Source of the DNA: Acidimicrobiales bacterium
GTDB taxonomy: Bacteria > Actinomycetota > Acidimicrobiia > Acidimicrobiales > Poriferisodalaceae
Direction: 5' to 3'
Length of the DNA stretch: 33,927 bases
Assembly: GCA_030743005.1 (NCBI GenBank)
Contig: JASLTG010000021.1
Coordinates: 1-33,927 of the forward strand
The notes beneath the pieces are model-generated. The model made no database searches, was not told the origin of the DNA, and saw only the letters and a program-made list of their open reading frames with translations. The position numbers and the translations under genes are program-made. Of this stretch, positions 25,950 to 33,903 are shown in pieces (positions within the stretch are counted from its first letter, which is position 1; the number at the start of each line of letters is the position of its first letter).

Positions 25950-26590
25950 CAGACCACCTCAACTCGTAACTGATGGTCACCGATCGTCACGATGTCTGCA
26001 TGCAACAAGCGATGGTTGTCGACCGCTATGCCATTGACCAAAGTCCCGTTAGTAGAACCAAGGTCAACAATGAACAACCCATGTTGGTCCGCCCTAATTT
26101 CAGCGTGATGACGACTGACATTTGATCCGGCTAACACAACCCCGCAGTCATCATTGCGTCCGAGCAGCTGTGGTGTCGTTATAGAGATTCTGATCCCATC
26201 TGAGGTGATTAGAACTGCTTCATCGCCAATAGGTGCATCTCGAAACTCGCCCGAAACGTCGCACCGCCCACTTCGGAAACCTGGATTCGTAGCAAAGTCA
26301 ATAGATAGGGGACCTGTGAACCCATAACCCTTTGACCGGGCATAGTTGTGCGCCACTTCCACCAGTTGACGTCGCAATGTTTCCTCTGCGCCGCCATAGC
26401 GATTTCGATCTTTTTGGGAAAAAGCAACAATCAAATGATTGGGAATGATTGGGTGACCGTGAGTGTCAGTCGTCTGCTCCTTTTGGAGGAGACGATTTAC
26501 CTTTCGCCCGAGGGTCATAGGACTGATGGCAGTTCGAAAGACGCGCGAAGAAGCGCCGCGTATTTTGTTGGATATGCCTTGGGAAGCCAT
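25949..26590 (-). CDS. fhaA: FhaA-type FHA-domain protein, short form
   Basis: 213 residues. The N-terminal domain (about 15-125; ISPMTLGRKVNRLLQKEQ then YGGAEETLRRQLVEVAHNYARSKGY) is the FhaA N-terminal (DUF2662) domain. It is joined directly to a C-terminal FHA domain with LLGRNDDC, SNVSRHHAEI and VDLGSTNGTLVNG, all phosphothreonine-binding residues present. Mycobacterial FhaA has a disordered linker of over 200 residues between the domains, absent here. FhaA binds the pseudokinase domain of MviN/MurJ and regulates peptidoglycan export in mycobacteria; the same role is inferred. It is the first gene of the operon and faces tRNA-Leu. Confidence 0.9.
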   Translation of the reverse strand: MASQGISNKIRGASSRVFRTAISPMTLGRKVNRLLQKEQTTDTHGHPIIPNHLIVAFSQKDRNRYGGAEETLRRQLVEVAHNYARSKGYGFTGPLSIDFATNPGFRSGRCDVSGEFRDAPIGDEAVLITSDGIRISITTPQLLGRNDDCGVVLAGSNVSRHHAEIRADQHGLFIVDLGSTNGTLVNGIAVDNHRLLHADIVTIGDHQLRVEVV

Positions 26591-26704
26591 CGTGACACGA
26601 GTGTACGACTGCCTACCCTGGCGAAGGGGTCGCCTAGCTCGAACGTGAAAGCTTGAGGCTGCGGAAGAAACTTATTGTGCGGCTAGCCTTGGCCTTTCTA
26701 ATTA

Positions 26705-26791
26705 GCGCGAGTGGCGGAACTGGCAGACGCGCAGGCTTCAGGTGCCTGTGCCCGCAAGGGTGTGAGGGTTCAAGTCCCTCCTCGCGCACCA
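26705..26791 (+). tRNA. tRNA-Leu (anticodon CAG)
   Basis: An 87-base tRNA including an encoded CCA end. The acceptor stem GCGCGAG pairs fully with CTCGCGC; the D-arm is followed by an anticodon stem CAGGC/GCCTG with loop TTCAGGT, giving anticodon CAG at 26739-26741. A long variable arm (CCC-GCAA-GGG) is typical of type II tRNA-Leu, and the T-arm carries GGTTCAAGTCC. No integrase or duplicated tRNA end is seen nearby. Confidence 0.95.
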
Positions 26792-26850
26792 GTGTTCAGC
26801 TATTACCAGAAGTCCTTTCGTCCCTCACCACTGTGGAAAGCTCGCATCCT

Positions 26851-27234
26851 ATGAACGGGAAAGATTCTCAAACCTCCAGCAATAATGATTTGGCAGCGGC
26901 GTTGGCTCAGTTCAACAGTGGTGTCACCGCTAGCCGGCAGTTAGATAAAGAGGCGAAAGCCATTGCTAAAGCTGAGAAGCGTCGCGATGCGGCTGCCCAG
27001 AAACTCAAAGAGTTGATGGAAAAGGAAACCAGCCCAGAAGATAAAGCAGCCGCAGAGGAGGAATATCGGACGGCGGCTGATGAATGGACTCGTTTAACCA
27101 ATCCTGACGCGACTACTGCCGAACTATCTGAAGAGCCAGCGGTGGAAGGAAGTACCAGCGAGATTTCCGCACCCGAAGAACCCACTGAAATCGCGTCACT
27201 GGCAGCAGACACAGAGGACCAAGAACCGACCTAG
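26851..27234 (+). CDS. Small charged coiled-coil protein
   Basis: 127 residues, unrecognised. Residues about 30-80 are rich in Ala, Lys and Glu with heptad-like spacing (LDKEAKAIAKAEKRRDAAAQKLKEL in two overlapping stretches), likely a coiled coil; the C-terminal 50 residues are acidic (Glu, Thr, Ser, Ala) and probably disordered. ATG 26851 is preceded by GGAAAG ten bases upstream. The open frame continues back through the tRNA gene, which cannot be coding. Its stop codon overlaps the stop of ogt in a shared CTAG. Similar small proteins in other bacteria include nucleoid or phage-shock-type helpers, but I cannot support either. Confidence 0.6.
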   Translation: MNGKDSQTSSNNDLAAALAQFNSGVTASRQLDKEAKAIAKAEKRRDAAAQKLKELMEKETSPEDKAAAEEEYRTAADEWTRLTNPDATTAELSEEPAVEGSTSEISAPEEPTEIASLAADTEDQEPT

Positions 27235-27734
27235 TCCTGGTCAATTGTGATAGCTCCCTCAAGAAGCAGTAAATATTTTTTTGCTTCTAACCCACCGGCA
27301 AAACCTGTTAGAGACCCGTTCGTTCCGATTACCCGGTGACAGGGCAGCACTATAGAAACAGGGTTTTTCCCGTTGGCGGCGCCGATGGCTCGTACCGCTC
27401 GAGGGCGCCCAAGATGTTCAGCTTGTTGCTTATATGTCCAGGTATTGCCGTAGGGGATTCTTGCGAGAGCTTGCCATGCGGCTCGTTGGAAATCGGTTCC
27501 ATGTAAATCAAGGGGTATATCAAAAGTGGTTCTTTCCATAGCGAAGTACTGCTGCAGTTGGAACGCTGTTTTAGTCAGGACAGGATCGGTTGGTGAAGCG
27601 GTTAATTCTGTCGGAAGCGATATCCGATTGTCATCGTCGGGCCATAAGACAGCGCGAAGTCCGACTTGGGTGGCGACAAGGGTGAGATTGCCTATTGGAG
27701 TCGATAGGTTCTGAAATAGATGAGGCGTACTCAT
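27231..27734 (-). CDS. ogt: Methylated-DNA-protein-cysteine methyltransferase
   Basis: 167-residue suicide DNA-repair protein that transfers an alkyl group from O6-alkylguanine to its own Cys132. The active motif PCHRV (131-135) and the DNA-binding helix GTDFQRAAWQALARIPYG ... YKQQAEHLGRPRAVRAIGAANGKNP are complete. Start ATG 27734 overlaps the stop of alkA (TGATG) with GGGAG upstream, in preference to the longer frame reaching 27803. Both alkylation-repair genes are thus cotranslated. Confidence 0.93.
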   Translation of the reverse strand: MSTPHLFQNLSTPIGNLTLVATQVGLRAVLWPDDDNRISLPTELTASPTDPVLTKTAFQLQQYFAMERTTFDIPLDLHGTDFQRAAWQALARIPYGNTWTYKQQAEHLGRPRAVRAIGAANGKNPVSIVLPCHRVIGTNGSLTGFAGGLEAKKYLLLLEGAITIDQD

Positions 27735-28639
27735 CAGGTACTCCCAAGAACTTCGGGTGCTTGCCACAGATGTTGAGCGGCCCATGAACGGAACGGCCTC
27801 CAAATATTAGCTTGGCTCTCCAGTTGCTTTGTATTGAGATCCTGGTTCGCAAGTCTGTTCACGGCTCGAAGTACCCCCAGATCAGATGACGGCATGGCAT
27901 CGTCGTGTCCAAGTACTCGCATAGCTGCGACTTGAGCAGTCCACGGACCTATACCGGGCAGGGTGCACCAATGTTTTTCCATCTCGTCTAGATCTTCCGA
28001 CCTCCGCAGATCAATCGTGCCGTCAGTTACTGCGCGCGAGAAATTTTGTAATGTCGTTTTCCTCCGTTCAGTAAGCCCCATGTCGTTTAGTTCGGCATTG
28101 GCGAGAATTTCAGGGGAGGGAAAAATTCGGTTCAGGCCGGACCCGGTCGAGACCTGCTGCCCCAACCTGGCTGCTATTCGCCCACTAATGGTGGTCGCAG
28201 CTGCCACAGAAATTTGTTGACCAATGATGATACGAATTGATGTTTCGAACGGGTCCCAACACCTCGGAACCCGAACCCAAGGACGTTGCGTTACTAAACG
28301 ACCGATAAACGGGTCCTGGGAAAGATGTGCAACCGCAAAGGAAGGGTCTTCATCGACAGCGAATAGGTAACGAAGACGATCAAGATCGTCTGTGAGGTTG
28401 TCGTTGCTTTGTGAAGTCGTTGTGATTCGTAGATGTCGACCATCATTGGCATCTTCGACTTGGAGAACTCTTGGAATTCCAGCGTGAACGGTGACCCGCG
28501 AATAGATGTTGCCTTCAACGCGTTCGACGCCCGGTGTCGTTCGTGGCCTCAGATGATCAAGCAGTTGTTGGAACGAATATGGCTGGACATAACTCACCAA
28601 TGCTTCCCGGGCGTTGTTCGAGGTTGCTCCGATGGTCAC
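27734..28639 (-). CDS. alkA: DNA-3-methyladenine glycosylase, AlkA type
   Basis: 301-residue helix-hairpin-helix glycosylase. An AlkA N-terminal domain (YSFQQLLDHLRPRTTPGVERV, about 20-40) is followed by the HhH-GPD region: FETSIRIIIGQQISVAAA, the hairpin LPGIGPWTAQVAAMR and the catalytic Asp in PSSDLGVLRAVNRL. It removes 3-methyladenine and related lesions by base excision. Start is GTG 28639, with GGAG close before it. Tail overlaps the ogt start. Upstream on the same strand lie a nitroreductase and glutaryl-CoA dehydrogenase, so repair and catabolic genes share one unit. Confidence 0.92.
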   Translation of the reverse strand: MTIGATSNNAREALVSYVQPYSFQQLLDHLRPRTTPGVERVEGNIYSRVTVHAGIPRVLQVEDANDGRHLRITTTSQSNDNLTDDLDRLRYLFAVDEDPSFAVAHLSQDPFIGRLVTQRPWVRVPRCWDPFETSIRIIIGQQISVAAATTISGRIAARLGQQVSTGSGLNRIFPSPEILANAELNDMGLTERRKTTLQNFSRAVTDGTIDLRRSEDLDEMEKHWCTLPGIGPWTAQVAAMRVLGHDDAMPSSDLGVLRAVNRLANQDLNTKQLESQANIWRPFRSWAAQHLWQAPEVLGST

Positions 28640-28705
28640 ATCTCCAGTATCTGATGGAATGTGAAACGTATGAACCGCAACGGTCTGACGTTGACGGTTG
28701 AGGAG

Positions 28706-29356
28706 TTATCGGACAGGTTGTTTCCAACTGTTGAGGTATGCCACTTCATCGACAGATCTTCTTGGTGCAGGGTGGAAGGAATCACCGGTGTAAAAGGCCA
28801 CCGGCAGCAACGCGCACTGGCTAACCGTCTCCGGGATGCCAAGAAGTTCAGCGATTTTTGCTTCGTGGGCAAGGTGAAATGTTGTCCACGTCGATCCGAG
28901 GCCACGAGCTCTCGCGGCGAGTTGGAAGCTCCACACTCCCGGCAGAACCGATCCCCACCAACCTCCGGCTGAGCCTTCTTCATTTTCTCCAGAGGGGGGC
29001 CGATCGAGTCGCAACGGAATCACTAAAGCCGGGACTTCATGCAAATGTTCAATCAGATGAATCGAAGAATCAATAACTCGGTTCGTTCGATCATCGGTGC
29101 GAATGTCAGAGCTTGCTGACAGATAGGGGCGACCCACTTCAGCGTAATAATGGGCTATTTCTGCTTTCAGTTCAGGATCGGTAACGATGATCCACCGGTT
29201 CCGTTCTAGGTTTCCGCCGACTGGGGCATGCCCAGCCACCTCAATGCAATCTAAAAGCAGGTCTAAGGGGACGTCTGTATCCAGATCTAGTCGTTTGCGA
29301 ACCTGTTTTGTTGTTGTGAGCAGGCGGTCTACTTCGTTGAGGTCAAAATCGGTCAT
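28706..29356 (-). CDS. Nitroreductase family protein (third, divergent copy)
   Basis: 216 residues, nitroreductase fold but clearly different from the pair at 1967 and 5226. Conserved parts are TTKQVRKRLDLDTDVP, ECIEVAGHAPVGGNLERNRWIIV in similar form (DCIEVAGHAPVGGN), GVWSFQLAARARGLGSTWTT and a C-terminal ALLPVAFYTG. Its ATG overlaps the stop of the glutaryl-CoA dehydrogenase-like gene by four bases (ATGA), so the products are likely made together. The substrate is unknown; an enoyl or nitro compound linked to the dehydrogenase is conceivable. Confidence 0.8.
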   Translation of the reverse strand: MTDFDLNEVDRLLTTTKQVRKRLDLDTDVPLDLLLDCIEVAGHAPVGGNLERNRWIIVTDPELKAEIAHYYAEVGRPYLSASSDIRTDDRTNRVIDSSIHLIEHLHEVPALVIPLRLDRPPSGENEEGSAGGWWGSVLPGVWSFQLAARARGLGSTWTTFHLAHEAKIAELLGIPETVSQCALLPVAFYTGDSFHPAPRRSVDEVAYLNSWKQPVR

Positions 29357-30513
29357 CGGAACGAAGGTATCCCTGTGATCTCTTGGCCGAGGATTAAGCC
29401 GTGGATTTCTTCTGTGCCTTCATAGGTCATGACTGACTCCATATTGTTGGCGTGTCGCATAGGGCTGTATTCGGTGCTCACACCATTCGCACCCATCATT
29501 GCTCGTGCAGTTCGCGCTGCATCAATGGCGACTCGACAGTTATGTCGTTTCGCCATAGAGATGTGATACGGACGAAGGCTGTGATCTTCCTTAAGCCGTC
29601 CAAGACTCATGGCCTGGAGATTGGCGTTTGTCATTTCGGTCAACATGTCAGCAAACTTGATTTGGTTGATCTGGAAACTTGATAGCGGCTTGCCGAACTG
29701 GGGACGTTCCTGCTGGTAGTCGAGTGCTGCGTTGTAACAATCGCGGGTGACTCCGACTGCCCCGAACGCTATGCCGTATCGGGCTTCGCTTAAACAACTC
29801 AACGGTGCACCGATGCTGACCGCGTCTGGAAGTCGCATGGATTCGGGGACTTTGACGTCATCCATATAGAACTCGCCGGTCACCGAAGCTCGGAGCGAAA
29901 GTTTGTTCTGGATTTTGCGTGCTTCGAAACCGTCGGAGTCCGTGGGAACCAGGAACCCCCGAAAGCCTTCATCAGTGTTGGCCCACACGATTGCAATATC
30001 GGCGATCCCCGCGTTGGTGATCCATCTTTTCGAACCGTTCAGAATCCAGTCATCTCCGTCCCGTTTGGCTCGGGTGGCCATAGATGAGGGGTCTGACCCG
30101 TGGTCGGGTTCTGTGAGACCGAAACAGCCGATGATTTCGCCGGCAGCCATTCCCGGCAACCACTGCTCTTTTTGTTCCTCTGACCCATATTTCCAAATTG
30201 GGAACATGCACAACGAGCCCTGTACTGACACGAAACTCCTAAGACCACTGTCACCCGCTTCGAGTTCTCGACAGGCGATGCCGTAGGCCATTGCTGAAGC
30301 CCCTGCGCATCCATAACCCTCAAGATGCATGCCTAACAAACCCATGTCCGCGATTGTTGGGACCAACTCCATTGGGAATGTCCCTGCCTCGAAGTGTTCC
30401 GCAACAAGTGGTTTGAATTCGTTGTCCACGAACTTTTTGACCGTGTCGCGGATCATTTGTTCGTCGTCGTTCAAAAGAACGTCTAGACCATAGAAGTCGG
30501 AAAGGTCTGCCAT
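29353..30513 (-). CDS. gcdH: Glutaryl-CoA dehydrogenase-like acyl-CoA dehydrogenase
   Basis: 386 residues, FAD enzyme of the glutaryl-CoA dehydrogenase branch, which oxidises and decarboxylates glutaryl-CoA to crotonyl-CoA in lysine, tryptophan and benzoate breakdown. Evidence: CRELEAGDSGLRSFVSVQGSLCM, CFGLTEPDHGSDPSSM, KRWITNAGIADIAIVWA, and the C-terminal MTYEGTEEIHGLILGQEITGI, in which Glu365 is the catalytic base. The Arg-rich region RYGIAFGAVG precedes REPxFGK-like QERPQFGKPL. The stop overlaps the next gene. The exact substrate is inferred from family resemblance. Confidence 0.88.
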   Translation of the reverse strand: MADLSDFYGLDVLLNDDEQMIRDTVKKFVDNEFKPLVAEHFEAGTFPMELVPTIADMGLLGMHLEGYGCAGASAMAYGIACRELEAGDSGLRSFVSVQGSLCMFPIWKYGSEEQKEQWLPGMAAGEIIGCFGLTEPDHGSDPSSMATRAKRDGDDWILNGSKRWITNAGIADIAIVWANTDEGFRGFLVPTDSDGFEARKIQNKLSLRASVTGEFYMDDVKVPESMRLPDAVSIGAPLSCLSEARYGIAFGAVGVTRDCYNAALDYQQERPQFGKPLSSFQINQIKFADMLTEMTNANLQAMSLGRLKEDHSLRPYHISMAKRHNCRVAIDAARTARAMMGANGVSTEYSPMRHANNMESVMTYEGTEEIHGLILGQEITGIPSFR

Positions 30514-30571
30514 ACAGGCCAGTATGTCCGCAGAACGGTCAGCGCGGCTATTCCGTTACGAGACTTTTGGT

Positions 30572-31402
30572 TTAATTCGTTGCCACTGGACGGTCGTCGC
30601 TGTTACTCCACTGCGACCATGAGCCGGCATATAGACGAGCTTTGCCCAATCCGGCGTGCTCAAAGGCCAACAAATTGTGGCAGGCACTCACCCCAGACCC
30701 GCAGTACATCACTGTTGCTTGCCCATTGACGCAACCGGCAGTTTCGAATCGTGCCCGTAGCTGCTCAGGTGAATGGAAATAGCCGCTTTCAGCCAGGTTG
30801 GCAGCGAACGGAAGATTTGTCGCCCCAGGGATGTGGCCTGCTTGAGGGTCGACGGGCTCGTTCTCGCCTGAAAAACGGTCAGGGCTTCGAGCATCAACCA
30901 ACGTTTCGTCAGGTGTTCCTCCGGCCAGTCCGGCAGCGTCAGCGTCGGCGAATAACTCCTGAGGCCATTCACGTATTGGGTGGTCGACCGCTTCACGAAC
31001 AGTCGGAAACGTGTCTAGTTGAGCAGGCCAGGCTTGTAATCCTCCGTCAAGTAACGCTGCATTGTGACCAACAACGCGCAACATCCACACCAACCGGCCC
31101 GCCGACATTCCTCCAGTGTCGTCATACGCGACAACAGCGGTGTCGTGACTGATCCCAAGAGCACCCATGCTCGCAGCGAACGACGCTGCTGCTGGCATCG
31201 GGTGGCGTCCCTCCGACTTCCTTGGGAGTGTCGCCAAATGCTCATCTAGATCAACAAAAATTGCTCCAGGGATGTGCCCTTCGTTGTACTTCTGACGGCC
31301 CGGCGTGCGGTCGAGATACCAACGAACATCACAAAACACTATGTCTTGACGATCGGTGAGCTGTTCCGCGGAAATGATTGGAGGGAGTGACTGGTCGCTC
31401 AT
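30572..31402 (-). CDS. Thiosulfate/3-mercaptopyruvate sulfurtransferase (rhodanese)
   Basis: 276-residue protein of two rhodanese domains. The C-terminal domain holds active Cys234 in MYCGSGVSACHN; the CGSGVSA loop is like that of mercaptopyruvate sulfurtransferases (CGSGVTA) rather than the CRKGVT of thiosulfate-specific rhodaneses. The N-terminal domain (FCDVRWYLDRTPGRQKYNEGHIPGAIFVDL) is catalytically silent, as usual. ATG 31402 overlaps the stop of the metallo-hydrolase (ATGA) and is preferred to 31423. The paired enzymes could move sulfane sulfur from a persulfide. Confidence 0.88.
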   Translation of the reverse strand: MSDQSLPPIISAEQLTDRQDIVFCDVRWYLDRTPGRQKYNEGHIPGAIFVDLDEHLATLPRKSEGRHPMPAAASFAASMGALGISHDTAVVAYDDTGGMSAGRLVWMLRVVGHNAALLDGGLQAWPAQLDTFPTVREAVDHPIREWPQELFADADAAGLAGGTPDETLVDARSPDRFSGENEPVDPQAGHIPGATNLPFAANLAESGYFHSPEQLRARFETAGCVNGQATVMYCGSGVSACHNLLAFEHAGLGKARLYAGSWSQWSNSDDRPVATN

Positions 31403-32115
31403 TGGCTGAACATCATCATCCATTGCTCTTCGGACTCTGGTTTGAAGACATAGTTCATGTCCCTGGTCATGCCCATCGTCGCTGAGGAATGAAACGAATA
31501 ACGGTGACCCGGAAACAGAACGGTGTCATCTGGAATTTTGGCCAACGTGTGATGAAGAGAGTGATACATCGCCGCCGCGTCACTTCCGGGTAAGTCTGTG
31601 CGTCCGCACCCTTCCAAAAAGAGGGTGTCGCCAGCAACCAACGTTCCTTCCACAAGGAAACATTGGCTCCCGGGGGTATGGCCGGGGGTGTGTAACAAGT
31701 CGATACGAATATCTCCGACCAGAATGTGGTCACCAGGCTGATGAACCTCGAGATCTCCATCACTGACCTCTGTCACCTTTTTCACCATGTCGGCTTCTTC
31801 GGCTTGCACATGGATCTTTGTGCCCTTGATGTCGAGGAGTTCTCGAACGCCCTCAATGGTGTGCCCCATCATTGAACCGCCGACATGATCAGGGTGGTAA
31901 TGGCTCGCAAGAACACCGCAGAGATTCATGCCATCCCGGTCAAGGATTCCCAAGATGTCATTCACGCCGTAAGCAGGGTCGACCACTATGGCGTCACGAG
32001 TTTCTCGATCTCCGATGAGATAAACAAAATTGGCCATCTGGGAAGCCATAGGGTCATCCGTCGCGAAATCACGTCCCGAAAGAAGCTGACGAAAATAGAA
32101 CCTGTCACTGGTCAT
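31399..32115 (-). CDS. MBL-fold hydrolase, ETHE1/glyoxalase II-like
   Basis: 238-residue metallo-beta-lactamase-fold protein. Metal ligands H72, H74, D76, H77 (SHYHPDHVGG), H146 (TPGHTPGS), D163 and H204 (FPGH) are all present. GCGRTDLPGSD near 169 resembles the ETHE1 persulfide dioxygenase signature, although glyoxalase II-type hydrolysis is also possible. Coupling by overlapping stop and start to a rhodanese favours persulfide dioxygenase; fused or paired PDO-rhodanese enzymes are known. ATG 32115 is used; the frame is open to 32172, without a good ribosome site at either. Confidence 0.8.
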   Translation of the reverse strand: MTSDRFYFRQLLSGRDFATDDPMASQMANFVYLIGDRETRDAIVVDPAYGVNDILGILDRDGMNLCGVLASHYHPDHVGGSMMGHTIEGVRELLDIKGTKIHVQAEEADMVKKVTEVSDGDLEVHQPGDHILVGDIRIDLLHTPGHTPGSQCFLVEGTLVAGDTLFLEGCGRTDLPGSDAAAMYHSLHHTLAKIPDDTVLFPGHRYSFHSSATMGMTRDMNYVFKPESEEQWMMMFSQ

Positions 32116-32182
32116 ACAGGTAAGCGTAGCGAGACGTAGAAAACCTGGTTGATTCAAGTGCTGCCGAACCATTTTTGTTGTC

Positions 32183-32195
32183 GATGCACGGCATC
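32183..32195. promoter_or_regulatory. Palindromic motif upstream of ClC gene, shared with 7603-7615
   Basis: GATGC-ACG-GCATC lies between the divergent metallo-hydrolase and ClC genes. Extended by two bases on the left and one on the right, it matches the motif in the AidB/molybdenum hydroxylase promoter region at 15 of 16 positions, making both candidate sites for one regulator. Confidence 0.35.
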
Positions 32196-32234
32196 ATGGT
32201 GGTAATGATCCCCGACCTGTTCGACGTGCGATGA
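32196..32234 (+). other. Possible 12-codon leader ORF coupled to the ClC start
   Basis: An ATG at 32196 opens a 12-codon frame (MVVMIPDLFDVR) whose TGA overlaps the ClC ATG (ATGA). ClC itself has no visible ribosome site, whereas GGTGG precedes the inner ATG at 32205. The leader could couple translation of ClC; its reality is unproven. Confidence 0.3.
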
Positions 32235-33901
32235 GAAACCGCATTCTTCGTTTCCTGACTTACGGGGCTGTAGGCGTTGTCACTGGCCTCATCGTGGCAG
32301 GCGTCATTGTGTTAGCCGAAAAGGTTTTGCTTGAAGCAGTTCTGCATCGCAGTCTTTTGCAGCAAGCCTGCGCCCCTGCTGTGGGGCTTTGGATAGCGGT
32401 GCTGTTGCTGCGATGGTCTGATTCAGGTAACCCCTTGTCGCCGTCCACCTCTGAGGAGTACATCCGCGGATACCACAACAAGTCCTATGTCTTAAAAGTT
32501 GTGCACCTTCCGTTCCGACTGCTTGCCGGTGTCGCCACGGTCGGTCTCGGCGGGGCAGCAGGGTTGGAAGGTCCAGCTATTTACGCTGGCGCGACCACCG
32601 GCTCCGCGATTCAACGACGGTTGTCGTGGCTGTTTCGAGACAAGGACGGTCAAGCACTTCTCGTAGCGGGAGCGGCAGCGGGAGTAAGCGCTGTCTTCCA
32701 GGCCCCGGCTACCGGCGTGCTGTTCGCTTTGGAGTCACCATACAAAGGTGACTTAGGTCGACGAGCATTGCTCCCAGCGCTGTTATCAAGCGCGTCGAGC
32801 TATGTGACGTTCGTGCTTGTCAGCGGGTTGGATGACGACCTTCCATTTGAAGTTCGGACCGATCTGGTACGAGTCGGATTTGGGCAACGCGAACTTTTGG
32901 GTGCTGCGATAGTGGGAGCGTTATGCGGGTTTGCTGCGATGGTGTTCAGTCGGGCGATCAAAGGCGCGAAACGTCTCCAACAATCACGGCCATGGTGGAT
33001 GTTGGCGGCCGCTGGGGGCCTGATTGCCGGTGGATTAGTGGTGTTGAGCGATGTGCTGTTCGATGCACCACTATCGATGGGCCCCACAGCCGAAGGCCAA
33101 GTTCTGAGATGGGTCTTGAACCCAGATGAGGCACTCCCGATGCTTGGGATGCTTCTGGCGATCAGATTGGTCGCGACATCGACACTGATCGCCAGCGGCG
33201 GCGTCGGCGGAGTGTTCATTCCTCTTGCGGTGCTGGGGCTGATCATTGGACGCATCGTTGGAGGATGGATTGACGTCGGACTTGAGTCCATGGCCTTCTT
33301 CCCGTTCATCGGGGTAGCAGCGTTCCTCGCCGCCGGGTATCGCACCCCGCTCGCGGCTGTGATGTTCGTCGCCGAGTCAACAGGAGCACCAGCATTTGTC
33401 GTGCCGGGGCTGATTGCTGTAGCCGTGAGCCAAGTTGTCGTCGGCGGGTCATCAGTATCGGATTATCAGCGCGACACCCGAATCGGGCATCTAGAACGTC
33501 GTTTCCAGATGCCAATCACGTCTGCGATGAAACGAGAATTTCAGACAATCGCAGCAACCGATTCGCTCACTGATTTTGTGTGGGGTTTCGCGTTCCCCAG
33601 AAAACAACTAGAGGCTGTCGTAGCTGACGTAGATGGCCAATTCCAAGGAATCGTGAAAGTCAGCGACGCCGGAGACATCGACCAAGATCTCTGGTCAACA
33701 ACGAAATGCAGCGACATCATGATTGAAGGATTATCGCCGGCTCGATTGTCATGGACCGTACGCGAAGTCAGCGCATTAATGGAAGAAGCCGGAACAGACA
33801 TATACCCAGTCGTCGACACCGCTGGACGGGTCGTAGGGGTCGTCACCGACCAAAGCATTGTTAATGTCGTTGAACTGCTCGACGAAACACAAGGGGGTTG
33901 A
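32231..33901 (+). CDS. ClC-type chloride channel/transporter with CBS domains
   Basis: 556 residues. The membrane part (to about 425) carries the ClC hallmarks: SGNPLSPSTSEEYI in the position of the first filter motif, GLEGP with gating Glu113, and ASGGVGGVFIPLAVLG for the third. The third Cl-binding Tyr region reads YRTPLAAVMFVAEST. The C-terminal part has two CBS domains (about 425-480 and 495-550), cytoplasmic sensors of nucleotides in eukaryotic and some bacterial ClC proteins. Presence of the gating Glu suggests a Cl-/H+ antiporter. It diverges from the metallo-hydrolase and is followed directly by another gene. Confidence 0.92.
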   Translation: MRNRILRFLTYGAVGVVTGLIVAGVIVLAEKVLLEAVLHRSLLQQACAPAVGLWIAVLLLRWSDSGNPLSPSTSEEYIRGYHNKSYVLKVVHLPFRLLAGVATVGLGGAAGLEGPAIYAGATTGSAIQRRLSWLFRDKDGQALLVAGAAAGVSAVFQAPATGVLFALESPYKGDLGRRALLPALLSSASSYVTFVLVSGLDDDLPFEVRTDLVRVGFGQRELLGAAIVGALCGFAAMVFSRAIKGAKRLQQSRPWWMLAAAGGLIAGGLVVLSDVLFDAPLSMGPTAEGQVLRWVLNPDEALPMLGMLLAIRLVATSTLIASGGVGGVFIPLAVLGLIIGRIVGGWIDVGLESMAFFPFIGVAAFLAAGYRTPLAAVMFVAESTGAPAFVVPGLIAVAVSQVVVGGSSVSDYQRDTRIGHLERRFQMPITSAMKREFQTIAATDSLTDFVWGFAFPRKQLEAVVADVDGQFQGIVKVSDAGDIDQDLWSTTKCSDIMIEGLSPARLSWTVREVSALMEEAGTDIYPVVDTAGRVVGVVTDQSIVNVVELLDETQGG

Positions 33902-33903
33902 GC

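Noticed and set aside
26653..26850. N-terminal extension of the small coiled-coil protein
   Set aside because: The frame passes through the tRNA-Leu gene and cannot be protein-coding there.
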